DNA of 64,000 nucleotides from Coprinus comatus. Lineage: Eukaryota; Basidiomycota; Agaricomycetes; Agaricales; Agaricaceae. Position 1 is the stretch's first letter; each line of letters begins with the position of its first letter. Positions 13,146 to 24,346 of this stretch are shown here, one piece after another. Under the pieces are notes generated by a model. It made no database searches and had not been told where the DNA came from. It worked only from the letters and a program-made list of their open reading frames with translations. Made by a program: the position numbers and the translations under genes. Where the stretch lies: the NCBI GenBank assembly GCA_034638255.1, contig JAWPGT010000015.1:372001-436000 (forward strand). Reading direction: 5' to 3'.

Positions 13146-16100
13146 ATGTCTCTCTCATGGACTCAACGCAAAACCAAACTCTCTGCGTTGCTGAAGAGCC
13201 GCGGAGACGAAGATGTGGATGGTGTTGCTCTCGACCGAATTCTGCATGGACAGAATGTCATTGGGAAGACATGTGTGTCTCGTGCCACCGCTGAAGATAC
13301 TATGCCCTTGCTCATCATATTATACAGCGAAGACGATCGCAATCGATGAATTGCGCTTCCAGGATAAGGACCTTGCGATTGTAGGGACGTTAGAATACGG
13401 ACAATATGGAGTGGTGAGTGGTGGGAGGAAGCGCAAGAAAGCATAAATTGACCAGAAGCCAAGATCGACGTAGTCAACTGTCGCCTTGATGGTCGTGTCT
13501 ATGTCCGCAAGTCTATCGAAAAGCGTTTTGCCCTTCGCGCGCGCGACGTAAGCATCCATCCAACTCCATCACTTATCATCCTTACTTCGTTGACTAGCAA
13601 TGTTTTCCTCAACATGAACGTGATATTCTTCTTCAGTCACTCAAGACAGCATCAGGTTGGGCTCCTCATCTTCTCTGTGCTTTCCAAACTCCTACCCATT
13701 TATGTCTCATCATGGATTATGCCGAGGGTGGTTCTCTATGGGATGTCCTAGAATCTAGTCCACATAATGGAAAGATACTCGAAGACGATCTTCAGTGGTG
13801 GGTACCACAGGCTGTGAGCGCCATTCATTGGTGCCATGCACAAGGATTCGCCCATCGGTATGTTTTTCATCATTACATCTGATCAATATATCAATTTAAG
13901 TTGAGATAGGGATATTAAACCACAAAACTTTGTCTTGACACGAGACGGTCATATTCTGCTTATTGATTTTGGATCTGCTGCTCCTCTACTACCCCCTGGT
14001 CCTGATGGATCCCAACTTCTCCCCAAAAAATATTGTGTAGTTCCGTGTGGTACTTGCGATTACATTTCCCCTGAAATTTTGGAAGCACATGAGCAGGCTT
14101 TGGTTGAATTAGAAATGGAAGATGATGAAGATTTTTCGAGGATAAATATGTCAAATGACAACTCGGAAGGATATGGCGCTGAAACAGATTGGTGGAGTTT
14201 TGGAGCTATGTTATATGAGATGGCATATGGTGTCGCGCCTTTTTTCGCAAACGAAATCCGATACACTTACCAGAAGATTATGAATCATGAGGTTACTGCT
14301 AAATATTATCATTCTTCTTGCATTAGGCTCACTATTTACAGAGATGTCTCCGCTTTGATGATACCATACCCGTCTCTAATGCTTACAAGGATTTTATATG
14401 CAAGTGAGTCGATCGGACCCTGCATTTTGAATTGTTCTTAATTGCATTAATTAATTCAGGTTACTAACCCGTGCCGAGCGCCGCATCGGACGACGTAATA
14501 TCATGGAGATCACTGATCACCCCATCTTTGAGGCTGTCAATTGGAGAACCTTACGTGAAGGTATGCCCATGCCTTTCCTCTTACTTCCATGATGATCCTT
14601 TAAACTCTTTTTTGCAGAAAAAGCGCCTGAGGGATTACACCTTCCTCAATTTATTTATAACGACGCCGTCGGCACAAATCTACCGGGACCTCAATTAGAA
14701 GAATCACTATCTCAAGGTTTTGCATTTTCGGCATTTTTTCAATCCTCACCATTCGTACCATCATCATCTCCTGGCATATCAGTTCGAAAATCTACTTTAT
14801 CCACACCTGCAAAATCTACACCTGCAAAATCCGCTATGCAAGAAGATCCTTCAGGAGCATTTATTGGATTCTCATGGGGTCCATCAATTGATGCTTTCCC
14901 TTCATCACCAACTACATTATCTCCTCCTACAGCTAATTCATTTATACCCACAACACCACGTCCAACGTCATCAATACCTCTTTTCACTCCTACTCTAACT
15001 CCAGCTCCTACTCCAGCATTCTTAAAAGCGAATAACACTAACAACAACAATCATCTTCTAACTACACCATTGCCACGTTTCAATACTTTCAGTACACCAA
15101 ATAATCGAACACCATACGCATTTACACCTTTTCGAACCAACACAATTCCTAGATCTGGACCTGGAACAATTGGACGTAATGTTCAAAGACGTGATTTATC
15201 AGATAGAGAAGCTATGAAACAATTGGTTGATTGTGTTGGTATGAGTGCTAGGAAAAAGGTTCTTGAAAGTGGAAGGAAACCAAAATTACTTAATAATCCT
15301 GCTTCTTTGAGACGTTCTAATGGAAATGGAAATGGGTATGGGACGATGAGGAAGGAATTGAGGTTTGTGGCTGAACCGATTCCGATGCCGGATTGGAAAT
15401 CGTTTTCGACGGCTGCTTCTTCTTCGATTTCAACTTCAGTTGATGCTTCTGGTGGTGGGGGTGGGAATGGGAATGGGAATAATAGTGGAGGAGGTAGTGG
15501 TGGTGGTGAAAGTAGTCGTAATGGTGGTGGTATTGGACGGGGAGTTGACATCAAAGATGACGATGACGACGAAGTTAACGATGTTAATGGTCAAAAATTG
15601 ACATATGCTCAGAAAGGCAGTCATCTTGCACCTATTGTTATCGATACCAATACCAACACAAAAGAGTCAGATTATGGATATAATTCAGAAACTGATATTA
15701 CAGATTCTGAAGGTCCACCTAGTCCAAGTCCACGTCCAGGTTCAGCATTATCTTATTCAAGAAGAAGTGCAACTCCTACTATAACTATGACTATGCAAAT
15801 GGGAATGGGGATGATGAGTGGGAATGGGAATGGTTCGTCGACTTCGAGAAGTGGACTCATGGTTCCTACGCATACGCCTACTACCGCTACTACTAATACT
15901 TTTTTGGGTGTTGGGATGAATTCGAGTGTTAGTATGATTACTGGGAGGAGAGAGAGATCTTTGAGTTCAAGTTCGTTGGTTGCTCCTCCTCTTACTGCGA
16001 AATCGGGATCGGGAAGTTTTTCGGGACGTGGTTATGGTCAAGGTTATGGTTATGATCAAGGACAAGGACAAGGACAAAGTGACAGGGATAGGGAGAGGGA

Positions 16101-16581
16101 GAGCGTTGATATTGATAGAGAAGAGAAGAGAACTAGTGTTGGGAGTGAAGGAAAAAGAAGAGCTAGTGTTGGGAGCGCAGATGAACGGAAACAACAAAAT
16201 TATAGTCATGACAAGAAAATCACTAAAGAACATTCTAGAGAAATGGGAATAAGAGCTTCGGGAAGTGGAGGCGGTGTTGGATCAGGATCTGGTCGTGTAG
16301 CGGTGCCTGTGCCTGTACCTGGAAAGAAAAGCGACGTTGGCTTGGATACTGTTGACAAACATAGGAATGGGAATGGGAATGAGATCGGAAGTGCAACACG
16401 AAGAGACAGAGACAGAAGAGAAAAGGAGAAGAGGTGGAGTGGGAGCGAAAGTGAGGGTAGGGGTGGAAGTGGGAATATAGATGATTTTGAGAGGTTGGAG
16501 AAGAAGTTGGAATTCTTGTTTGAAGATATTGAAGATTTAGAAGATCAGTTTAAGAAGTTAAAGACCACATTACATCGCTAG
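13146..16581 (+). CDS. AGC-type serine/threonine protein kinase (DMPK/citron-like) with long low-complexity tail
   Basis: Eight exons (13146-13272, 13328-13413, 13464-13547, 13598-13857, 13910-14291, 14342-14403, 14460-14560, 14618-16581) join to 1021 codons. Kinase landmarks are the glycine loop GTLEYGQYG, the ATP-binding lysine in VYVRKSIEK, the catalytic loop FAHRDIKPQN (split by an intron), DFG in LLIDFGSA, and YISPEI in place of APE followed by ETDWWSFGAMLYEMAYG. All catalytic residues are present. The C-terminal half has a FIGFSWGP element, a conserved-looking SDREAMKQLVDCVGMSARKK block, a metazoan-unlike Ser/Gly/Asn/Arg-rich tail and a terminal coiled coil (LEFLFEDIEDLEDQFKKL). By analogy with DMPK/citron relatives a role in morphogenesis or cytokinesis is likely; that is inference. 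Confidence 0.92.
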
Positions 16582-17027
16582 AATGACGTTTCAAGTTTGC
16601 GATTGTTCTCAAACGTTCACTCGAAAGTTCAGGGCTTCAAGATTCAACTTGTGGATATATACTCTTATATTTATACCTAATTCAAAAATGTTTGTTTTTC
16701 TTTCTTTCTTTTCCTTTTCTTTTGGTTTTAAGACGACTAACCCAATCTTTTTCTTTTCTTTTTCCTCTATACATACCGCATACAACACGAACCTTTTCTA
16801 CAACATCTTCCACGAAGTACTTTACATAACTCATTTTTTCTACTGTCTATTCGGTACTATATATATACTGTTTGTTAATAGGCTCCTGCAAATTTTTTTG
16901 TTGGGCATTGATATTGTTGTAGACTTTGAATAAAGTGTAATTGAACACATTGAGGATTCTCTTTACCGTCCTTCAGATATTCTGGATCCTCATATTCCAT
17001 ATCGACCATAATAGCAAAATAATACTT
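16582..17027. other. 3' flank of kinase gene
   Basis: T-rich sequence with no supported gene. Its last bases supply the start codon used by the duplicated DUF4246 gene, because the duplicated sequence begins only at about 17043. Confidence 0.5.
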
Positions 17028-19055
17028 ATGTTACCAAAGCATGTGCCGCCACCGTTACCAGGATATGGAGAACCATTATCCTCCGTACCCGATAGTGCTA
17101 CTCCCTTCATCACGGCTCTGGATCCCAATCTACGTGATAGGGACTCATCCGAGAGGTATGTCAGAATACTATAGCATGCTTTTTTCTTGCAGAAATATCC
17201 TGGGATACTAATTCAGCGATTTAGAATGCCACTCATTACATTGCGGGAAAGCGCGATGTTGCAATTCCAGAACCAGATCACGGATAAGCCTGATTGGCAA
17301 ACAAAGGTAGGTTGATCCTCGATTTCCTCTCACTTTTTAGTCGTTAATTTAGAGTTTATATATTTTTGAAGGTTCTCGATGAAGCAATCACACAGAAATG
17401 GAAGTCGGAGATTCTGGAACAACCTGACGTTGACTTTACACAAGAGATGGCTGATTACTGCATCGAAGAACTCAAATACAAGGCAGAACTGTACAAAACA
17501 AAAAGATTTGTCACTGTCTTCTCTGGCGACGTTGTCAAATCCGACGAAGCAATCCCTTTCGAACTCAAGGAAGCTTTAAAAGAAGCTGTAAAACCTTTAG
17601 AAGACGTTCCTCCTGCGCGTCAAGACTGGCATCCCGGCTCAAACGGAATGGTACTAGATCTCGTACACCCTTCACTCTTCCCATTGATCTATGGCCAATC
17701 TCGTATCCTGGAATCCGAAACCATTGGTCTTGATAATTGCCTGTCGTCATGTGGTCAGGGAGTTGTAGTTCCAGCACAAGCACGTCAATCGACGGGTGGC
17801 AATGACAGGTGGAATCAAAATCCATATAGTCAAAAATTCCAATGGCTTCCATGTGATGTTGATATTAGAGGACAAAAATCGAAGTGTGTGGATTATTTTG
17901 TTCCCGTTTTATGTGCATTAATGTGAGCTAATTCAACCTATTTAGAATTGTCAGCTACATTAACAATCTACATCCACAAGACCATAAAGACGCATATATT
18001 ATCATTGAACAAATCATCGATCATACTATTCCTTTGTGGAATGCAACCTTGGGTCCCGTGAGGGAACTCACTTGGTCTCGTCGCATCAACTATGGGCCAC
18101 GTGTTGACTACGGAGGCTTTGACATATATGAAATTGATGAAAGCGACGGTCCTGTTAGACGTGATAACGAGGATGAATATGCATTTGAAGAACGCCTAGA
18201 AGAATGGAGGCATGAAGCTAAATCTCGCGCACTGGTTAGACCTAATCCAAAGCCATTCAGTCCTCCGGATGAACAAATTGAAATTGATCTCAAAGAAGAG
18301 TATGGTGAAACAGGTCTTCAAATCATTGTCAAATTAGCAAACATTCATTTGACTCCTGAGAAACCTGAGTATCCTGGTGGAACCTGGCACGTTGAAGGTC
18401 AAATGGTATGTTTATATATATTTAACTCGCTGGTGATTACAAGACATTGTTGCTAATTTCGTTACATGTGCAATAGAATGAACGTATCGTTGCGACGGCG
18501 ATATACTATTACGATAATGAAAACATAACACCTAGTCACCTTGCATTCAGACAAGCTTCAGGCGAGAGCTATGTGGAGGAAGAGTATGGCTATGCTCAAG
18601 ACGATAGTACATGGTTAAGATTCATTTATGGACTTGTCAGAGATGGGCCTTCTGTTCAAAACATCGGTAGTGTTCAATCCAAAGAAAATCGACTCATCAC
18701 ATTCCCCAATGTTCTCCAACATCAAGTGCAATCATTCAAACTAGAAGACCCGACAAAACCTGGGCATAGGAAGATCCTAGCGCTATTCCTTGTAGATCCT
18801 GAGATCAAGATTATTTCAACAGCAAATATCCCTTGTCAACAAAGAGAGTGGTGGGCAAGAGATGTGAAGGATAATTTTGAACGCCTACCGCTTGAATTGA
18901 AAGATAAGGTCATTGAAGATGTGGAAGATTTTCCGATTAGTATGATGGAAGCGAAACGGCTTAGGGAGGAGTTGATGGAAGAGAGGAAGTCATATGTGAT
19001 TGATTATCAACACGCTTTATTCGAGGAATCTACGATTTCGCTGTGTGAGCATTGA
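17028..19055 (+). CDS. DUF4246 protein, copy 1
   Basis: Five exons (17028-17155, 17225-17306, 17372-17883, 17946-18405, 18477-19055) join to 586 codons of a fungal DUF4246 protein, a large family of unproven biochemistry. Recognisable segments are PPPLPGYGEPL at the start, RQDWHPGSNGMVLDLVHPS, KFQWLPCDVDI, IVSYINNLHPQDHKDAY, then LANIHLTPEKPEYPGGTWHVEGQ-NERIVATAIYYY, which contains His and Glu residues arranged as in metal-binding cupin-like folds. It is the left, plus-strand copy of the inverted duplication. Homology with copy 2 begins only at about 17043, so the first codons (MLPKH) and the promoter come from the kinase 3' flank. The frame is otherwise intact. Whether it is transcribed is uncertain. 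Confidence 0.9.
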
Positions 19056-19286
19056 TACTGTATAAAGGTCGGATCTGTACATGAAATTCCGAAAACCAAT
19101 ATAATCAATGAATTCAGAGAATATGTAATATTATCTGATACTTATTGGTCTCTGGCGTTCAAATAGTAGAATGTCCCAAGAAGTAGTGATACACGTTTTA
19201 AAAAGCTATACGAAGAATGTAAATCACGAAGTCAATAATTTAGCAGTCCAAATATCTCCAGGGTAGTAACTAGACACACTGGAATC

Positions 19287-19982
19287 CTACAACGACATTG
19301 CATTTGAGTCACATTCTCCCGACCATTCTCCACGGTATTCTGTACTCCACAGAGTAGAATTTGGCAATCCTCTCTGCTTCCCTTCCACCAGTAATTGATG
19401 CTGTGAATCGCTATTCCGCCGCTGCAGAGTGGATGACAAGGAGTCATCCAAGCCTCTTCTAACAGATTCATCTCGAATTGGAGGAAGACGAAGGAATGAA
19501 TCTTGCATATTTTCCAGGTATTGCGTTATTTGTAGTGTGGGCATTGTAACCATGGTGTCCAAACTACGGAGTTGAAACTTGCTACTAGTGAGTGTAGTGC
19601 GAGTTCCGTTCAATCCACTTCGACGAAGCGTTTGAGATATAGGAGGGAGAGTAAGGGCGGTGGAATTATGACGAGAATCTGAACGTGAATACGGTGATGG
19701 GGTCGCAAGATTCTCATATTTGATATGATGGGGAGGAGGATGGGAATCATATTTAAGTGGTCGGCGTCGATGGTGTGCAAGTGGCACGTAAGCATGATGA
19801 TATGCTCTAGTCTGGTGACGAAGTTGATGTTGATGTTTTCTGCAAATGTTATGGAGATTGCGTTTCGCTGGTGAAGAATAGTGATCATCATCATCATCGA
19901 GGCGTAAGCTATGAAATGATGGGAGGGGTGTTTGATTATGGTCTGTAGACATGATTAAGTTGGTGCGAGCTTCAAAAGCCAT
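19287..19982 (-). CDS. His/Arg-rich protein of unknown function, copy 1
   Basis: A single-exon frame of 231 codons, nearly identical to the gene at 23639. Residues about 13-50 hold an acidic run (LRLDDDDDH) followed by a strongly basic His/Arg/Gln region (CRKHQHQLRHQTRAYHHAY, HHRRRPLKY). The second half is Ser/Thr/Leu-rich with a possible amphipathic stretch (LQITQYLENMQDSFLRLPPI). No domain is recognised. The basic region could bind nucleic acid, which is inference only. The start at 19982 (MAFEARTNLI) is chosen because a TATA box lies about 50 bp upstream and the two copies diverge before it. It is convergent with DUF4246 copy 1, with about 230 bp between stop codons. Confidence 0.65.
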   Translation of the reverse strand: MAFEARTNLIMSTDHNQTPLPSFHSLRLDDDDDHYSSPAKRNLHNICRKHQHQLRHQTRAYHHAYVPLAHHRRRPLKYDSHPPPHHIKYENLATPSPYSRSDSRHNSTALTLPPISQTLRRSGLNGTRTTLTSSKFQLRSLDTMVTMPTLQITQYLENMQDSFLRLPPIRDESVRRGLDDSLSSTLQRRNSDSQHQLLVEGKQRGLPNSTLWSTEYRGEWSGECDSNAMSL

Positions 19983-20031
19983 GGGAGAGTCGCTATTGCT
20001 ATTGAGATATCGTTGTCGAGGGAAGTACACC

Positions 20032-20038
20032 TTTTATA
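20032..20038 (-). promoter_or_regulatory. TATA box of His/Arg-rich gene copy 1
   Basis: TATAAAA on the minus strand about 50 bp upstream of the ATG, conserved at the same place in the other arm (23581). Confidence 0.5.
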
Positions 20039-20504
20039 ACCGAACAACAGTGGAGTTTCAACTTTCATCCCAACCGTAGCATTACAACAATTAACAAAGA
20101 CAATCATCTGTTGGTAAGGCTACCTCTTTGTACTCGGCATCGTATGATCAGGTTAGTAGGATTTTCGAGTGAAGTGGGATAGGGGCATTGCCGAGCCTGA
20201 CATTGTACGATTTAATGTGAACAAAGCACAAAGAAATTTGGCTTGTACTGGCTTGTACTACTTCGATAGAGGACATGTTGGTAACTACTATACAAAAGGG
20301 AGCATTAAGGAGCATTACTTCATAGTAACCCTATGCATCACCATCACCAAGCTAACTATTTACAGCTCTATTATTATCACATAGGACGATGTCATACTTA
20401 ATGACATCGTTTAATGGGTACTTATGACGACATTCGCCACTACTGAAACCTGCGAGTAGTATATAGTCAGCCAAAGCACAGAGCATATATGAACCTGTCG
20501 CCTC

Positions 20505-21259
20505 ATGTTCTCCGTCATTGGCCGATCCACAACCTTCACTCATTTCACGCATACCCCCCGAACCTTGAACAAATCTTTGGTATTGTTTCGAACCATGGCA
20601 ACACCCGGTGCTGCACAGAATGTTGCAAACGCACCCGCCTTTGCTCTTAAGAAAGCTATCAAAGAAGACCATGACGAGGTCAGCACTCATAATAATTTAA
20701 TCTATTATAATATTAATAAATTTCTACTAGATGTACTTGTACTATGATGAGTATACAAAGAATACCGGAAATGCTGAAGCACAGGCACGTTGGTTACATC
20801 AGCTGACATGGGAGATTGCACGACATGCAGTTGGGGAGGAAATCGTCGTGTACCCTTTGATGGAGAAACATCTCGGCGCTAAAGGAAAAGAACTTGCAGA
20901 TAAGGATCGCCGTGACCATTTAGTGAGCATTTTGTGAATTTGGTAACTGGTTGATTAAAATATTAACATTAATTTTCAATTTTTCGACGTAGTACGTCAA
21001 GCAAAAACTCTATGATTTAGGAAGTATTCAGACCGGAACACACAAGAGGGTCCAATAGTAACTAGACAGGTAGAACTGACACCAACACTGAACCAAATTT
21101 TACTGTAGACCTCATCCCAGTGCTCCAGACCAACCTCCCTACGAAACTCTTGCTGGATTCCTTCAAGCACCAATTGACAAGTTAAAGGATTACTTCGCTA
21201 CGTTCCCTTCCCAAGATGAGAAGAAAGCTGCCAAACAGCATCTCAATGGAAACATGTAG
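20505..21259 (+). pseudogene. Hemerythrin-like (HHE) protein gene with internal deletion
   Basis: Exon 1 (from ATG 20505) encodes a basic leader, possibly mitochondrial, and ALKKAIKEDHDE. Exon 2 encodes YLYYDEYTK and LTWEIARHAVGEEIVVYPLM with DRRDHL, the first half of a hemerythrin HHE di-iron bundle. Exon 3 gives YVKQKLYDLGSIQTGTHK and then stops. About 70 bp later PHPSAPDQPPYETLAGF, the usual C-terminal tail, resumes in another frame and ends at TAG 21257-21259. The expected 50 or so residues between, with the last iron-ligand His/Glu set, are absent and the junction holds stops. The gene is therefore probably non-functional, or at best encodes a half-bundle. It lies in the spacer of the inverted duplication. 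Confidence 0.75.
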
Positions 21260-21507
21260 TTATAACGTACTCTTGCGCCTCATATCACAATGTAGTAGTT
21301 ACTAGTACTTAGTGAACATATTTGTAATCGCCAAACGTTTCTGAAAAGTTGAGATATTGACTAGTTGACTCTGATAAAAAAGAAGTACTGCACTGGGTGG
21401 GTATTTATATATACCAACTCATAGAGTAACTAAGCTGTAACTGCTCATTTTCCTTGCTGTCTGCTACCACATAACTCCCCCCACTCACAAATTTCAATAC
21501 AATCGAC

Positions 21508-22929
21508 ATGCATATGCCTCTCGAACATGGGTGCAATGGGACGCCCTCCAATGCCAAAGATATTCCTGTGGATATTCTGATCAAGGTCCTGTCTTATGCT
21601 AAAGGCGATGGGATTGATCTTGCTCAACCTCAGACATATCCAACCATCCATTCGCGTGTCTGCAAAGAATGGCGAACGACGGTCTTGTCTACACCGGAGT
21701 TATGGTCCAACATCATCATCGTTAAACTCCTTCTCAACGAATCAACACACAGCACAGCGAACATCAGCTCCCATTTTCTCTCTGCATTACAAATGTGCCT
21801 CGAAAGATCAAGATCACTGCCACTTTCCCTTTCCTTTGTAGTACCCATTCACTTCCTCGATCGGTACAGCCCCTCTGTGCCTTCAATACTGGATTTATGT
21901 CTGGGACATTCAAGCAGATGGCTGGATGTTGTCTTTGATTTCCCCATTGACCATTACATCCCGGCTTTCTTACCAGCACGACACTATCCGCTACTTCGAG
22001 AGCTCAGTTTGCGAGGAACAACAAATACATTCAAAGAATGGACTATGCCCGACCATGACAAACTTGGGTTTAAAAATACACCACTGCTAAAAACACTTCA
22101 TTTTAATCATTTTCCTAAACGACTCCACGATCTTGGTTTTCCATGGGTCGAAATCACCAAATTCTCGGCGATCGTATCTGTCAATGGTCAGAACGTTGAT
22201 CCCTCTCTAGGACCAAATATCATTTCCCGGATGCCTAAACTTCGTTCTTTGAAACTCACTGCAATAGCTGAAGAGTTTCCTGGCAATGTTGAACTGGATA
22301 TCGATATCCAAACACAAGACGAAAACTTTCAGACATCTACCATAATAAACGCACCTCACTTGGAACAACTCTCTTTTTCCGCAATTAAACCGAAAAATAT
22401 GTATGGAATAACCCCTGTAATCCCTACCGGGTCATTCTTTACACAAGTATCTATACCGCATCTCGTATGCTTAGAGCTTGAAGGATCTTACATTCATTCA
22501 TCGGATGTAGCAGCTTTATCCACACTTTTCAAAACAGACAATTACAAAGTGCCACATGTTTCTCTGATATCAGTTCCAGACGCTTTTGTGGAAATATTTC
22601 TAGCAGCAGTACCTACTCTCAAGTCTATCAAACTTTCCAATATTGAATTCTCACCAAAATTGATTAAACTTACTCGTCCAAATCCCAATAATAGTATTAC
22701 ATGGAGATGGGTCGGACCTTCTATTCAGCGGTTGGGTATTGGGTATCCGAGGATGGAAGAAGATATATCGGCTTTCGTTGCAATGGTGCATTCTCGAATT
22801 CTATCCGCAGTTGGACCAGCAACGGTTTCCGCTGGATCATCGACAACTACTACTATGTCTACTCCATTATTAGAATATATACGGGTTCTGACGAAGAAGA
22901 AAACTACTTTTCACTTTCGCAGGCGGTGA
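21508..22929 (+). CDS. F-box protein, 3' frame break
   Basis: A single-exon frame of 473 codons. DIPVDILIKVLSYAKGDG and HSRVCKEWRTTVLSTPELW near the N-terminus form an F-box, followed by an LRR-like region (SRMPKLRSLKLTAI, APHLEQLSFSA, IPHLVCLELEGS). Near 22887, after LLEYIRV, the frame runs only twelve codons to a stop. One base over, the next frame gives DEEENYFSLSQAVRYSNLVH and continues to 23057 with a natural-looking acidic end. A single missing base in the GTTCTG context would explain this. The intended protein is probably about 515 residues. The gene lies in the spacer between the two duplication arms and ends against the right arm. Confidence 0.85.
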   Translation: MHMPLEHGCNGTPSNAKDIPVDILIKVLSYAKGDGIDLAQPQTYPTIHSRVCKEWRTTVLSTPELWSNIIIVKLLLNESTHSTANISSHFLSALQMCLERSRSLPLSLSFVVPIHFLDRYSPSVPSILDLCLGHSSRWLDVVFDFPIDHYIPAFLPARHYPLLRELSLRGTTNTFKEWTMPDHDKLGFKNTPLLKTLHFNHFPKRLHDLGFPWVEITKFSAIVSVNGQNVDPSLGPNIISRMPKLRSLKLTAIAEEFPGNVELDIDIQTQDENFQTSTIINAPHLEQLSFSAIKPKNMYGITPVIPTGSFFTQVSIPHLVCLELEGSYIHSSDVAALSTLFKTDNYKVPHVSLISVPDAFVEIFLAAVPTLKSIKLSNIEFSPKLIKLTRPNPNNSITWRWVGPSIQRLGIGYPRMEEDISAFVAMVHSRILSAVGPATVSAGSSTTTTMSTPLLEYIRVLTKKKTTFHFRRR

Positions 22930-23580
22930 GATATAGTAATTTAGTACATGTAGCATTAGTGGATGGTATAGATCTGCGGGGAGTTAGCGTTCAAATTCAG
23001 GTATTATTTGAAGAGGAAGAGGAGGTACTGTTAGTACTTGGTGATGATGATGTATAGGGTTACCATGAAGTAATGCTCCCTTTTTTATATTACTTCCATG
23101 AATTCGGCTCAAAGTTCAGGAAATTGATATGAAATGTACTCAGGAGACTGTGAACCCGCTACCAGTCCCATGTAGGTAAATGGAGTCACCTTGGTGTCAT
23201 ACTTACTACCACTACGGGCTGCACACGAATGACCAAAGTTTGTGGTTACGGGACTCCAGTGTCAAGGTTCTGTTGGCGTTTTGAAGGGTCTAGCACCCTC
23301 TAATACCCCCATTTAAGACATAGGGCCGGATGTAGTCAATCTAAAATATCCCACGTCCTCGATCAAATTAGTACAAGCCAAATTTCTTTGTGCTTTGTTC
23401 ACATTAAATCGTACAATGTCGGGCTCGGCAATGCCCCTATCCCACTTCACTCGAAAATTCTACTAATCTGATCATACGATGCCGAGTACAAAGAGGTAGC
23501 CTTACCAACAGATGATTGTCTTTGTTAATTGTTGTAATGCTACGGTTGGGATGAAAGTTGAAACTCCACTGCTGTTCGGT

Positions 23581-23587
23581 TATAAAA
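23581..23587 (+). promoter_or_regulatory. TATA box of His/Arg-rich gene copy 2
   Basis: TATAAAA 52-58 bp upstream of the ATG at 23639; the same site exists in the mirrored copy. Confidence 0.5.
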
Positions 23588-23638
23588 GGTGTACCTCCCT
23601 CGACAACGACATATCTCAATAGCAATAGCGACTCTCCC

Positions 23639-24346
23639 ATGGCTTTTGAAGCTCGCACCAACTTGATCATGTCTACAGACCATAATCAAACACCCCTCCC
23701 ATCATTTCATAGCTTACGCCTCGATGATGATGATCACCATCCCTCGCCGCACTTCAAAACGCCAGCGAAACGCAATCTCCATAACATTTGCAGAAAACAT
23801 CAACATCAACTTCGTCACCAGACTAGAGCATATCATCATGCTTACGTGCCACTTGCACACCATCGGCGCCGACCACTTAAATATGATTCCCATCCTTTTC
23901 CCCATCATATCAAATATGAGAATCTTGCGACCCTATCACCGTATTCACGTTCAGATTCTCGTCATAACTCCACCACCCTTACCCTCCCTCCTATATCTCA
24001 AACACTTCGTCGAAGTGGATTGAACGGAACTCGCACTACACTCACTAGTAGCAAGTTTCAACTCCGTAGTTTGGACACCATGGTTACAATGCCCACACTA
24101 CAAATAACGCAATACCTGGAAAATATGCAAGATTCATTCCTTCGTCTTCCTCCAATTCGAGATGAATCTGTTAGAAGAGGCTTGGATGACTCCTTGTCAT
24201 CCACTCTGCAGCGGCGGAATAGCGATTCACAGCATCAATTACTGGTGGAAGGGAAGCAGAGAGGATTGCCAAATTCTAGTCTGTGGAGTACAGAATACCG
24301 TGGAGAATGGTCGGGAGAATGTGACTCAAATGCAATGTCGTTGTAG
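23639..24346 (+). CDS. His/Arg-rich protein of unknown function, copy 2
   Basis: A single exon of 235 codons, paralogue of the gene at 19287. It differs by a short in-frame indel in the acidic-to-basic junction (DDDDHHPSPHFKTPAKRN here, DDDDDHYSSPAKRN in copy 1) and a few substitutions; the rest of the protein is kept. Retention of the frame through an indel in both copies suggests that it is a real coding gene. It is convergent with DUF4246 copy 2, about 280 bp apart. Function unknown. Confidence 0.65.
   Translation: MAFEARTNLIMSTDHNQTPLPSFHSLRLDDDDHHPSPHFKTPAKRNLHNICRKHQHQLRHQTRAYHHAYVPLAHHRRRPLKYDSHPFPHHIKYENLATLSPYSRSDSRHNSTTLTLPPISQTLRRSGLNGTRTTLTSSKFQLRSLDTMVTMPTLQITQYLENMQDSFLRLPPIRDESVRRGLDDSLSSTLQRRNSDSQHQLLVEGKQRGLPNSSLWSTEYRGEWSGECDSNAMSL

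Larger units (their letters stand above)
17043..20353 (+). repeat. Left arm of large inverted duplication
   Basis: Nearly identical to the reverse complement of 23030-26645. It contains DUF4246 copy 1, the convergent His/Arg-rich gene copy 1 and about 370 bp beyond it. The outer edge is at the N-terminal codons of DUF4246. The inner edge, where similarity to the right arm stops, is just after the CATCACCATCACCAAG stretch near 20353. A segment of roughly 250 bp present in the right arm (about 23095-23354) is missing near 20277. Confidence 0.9.

Noticed and set aside
14739..15050. Minus-strand frames opposite the kinase tail (also 15183-15554, 15967-16233)
   Set aside because: They are antisense shadows of the repetitive Ser/Gly/Asn-rich kinase coding sequence.
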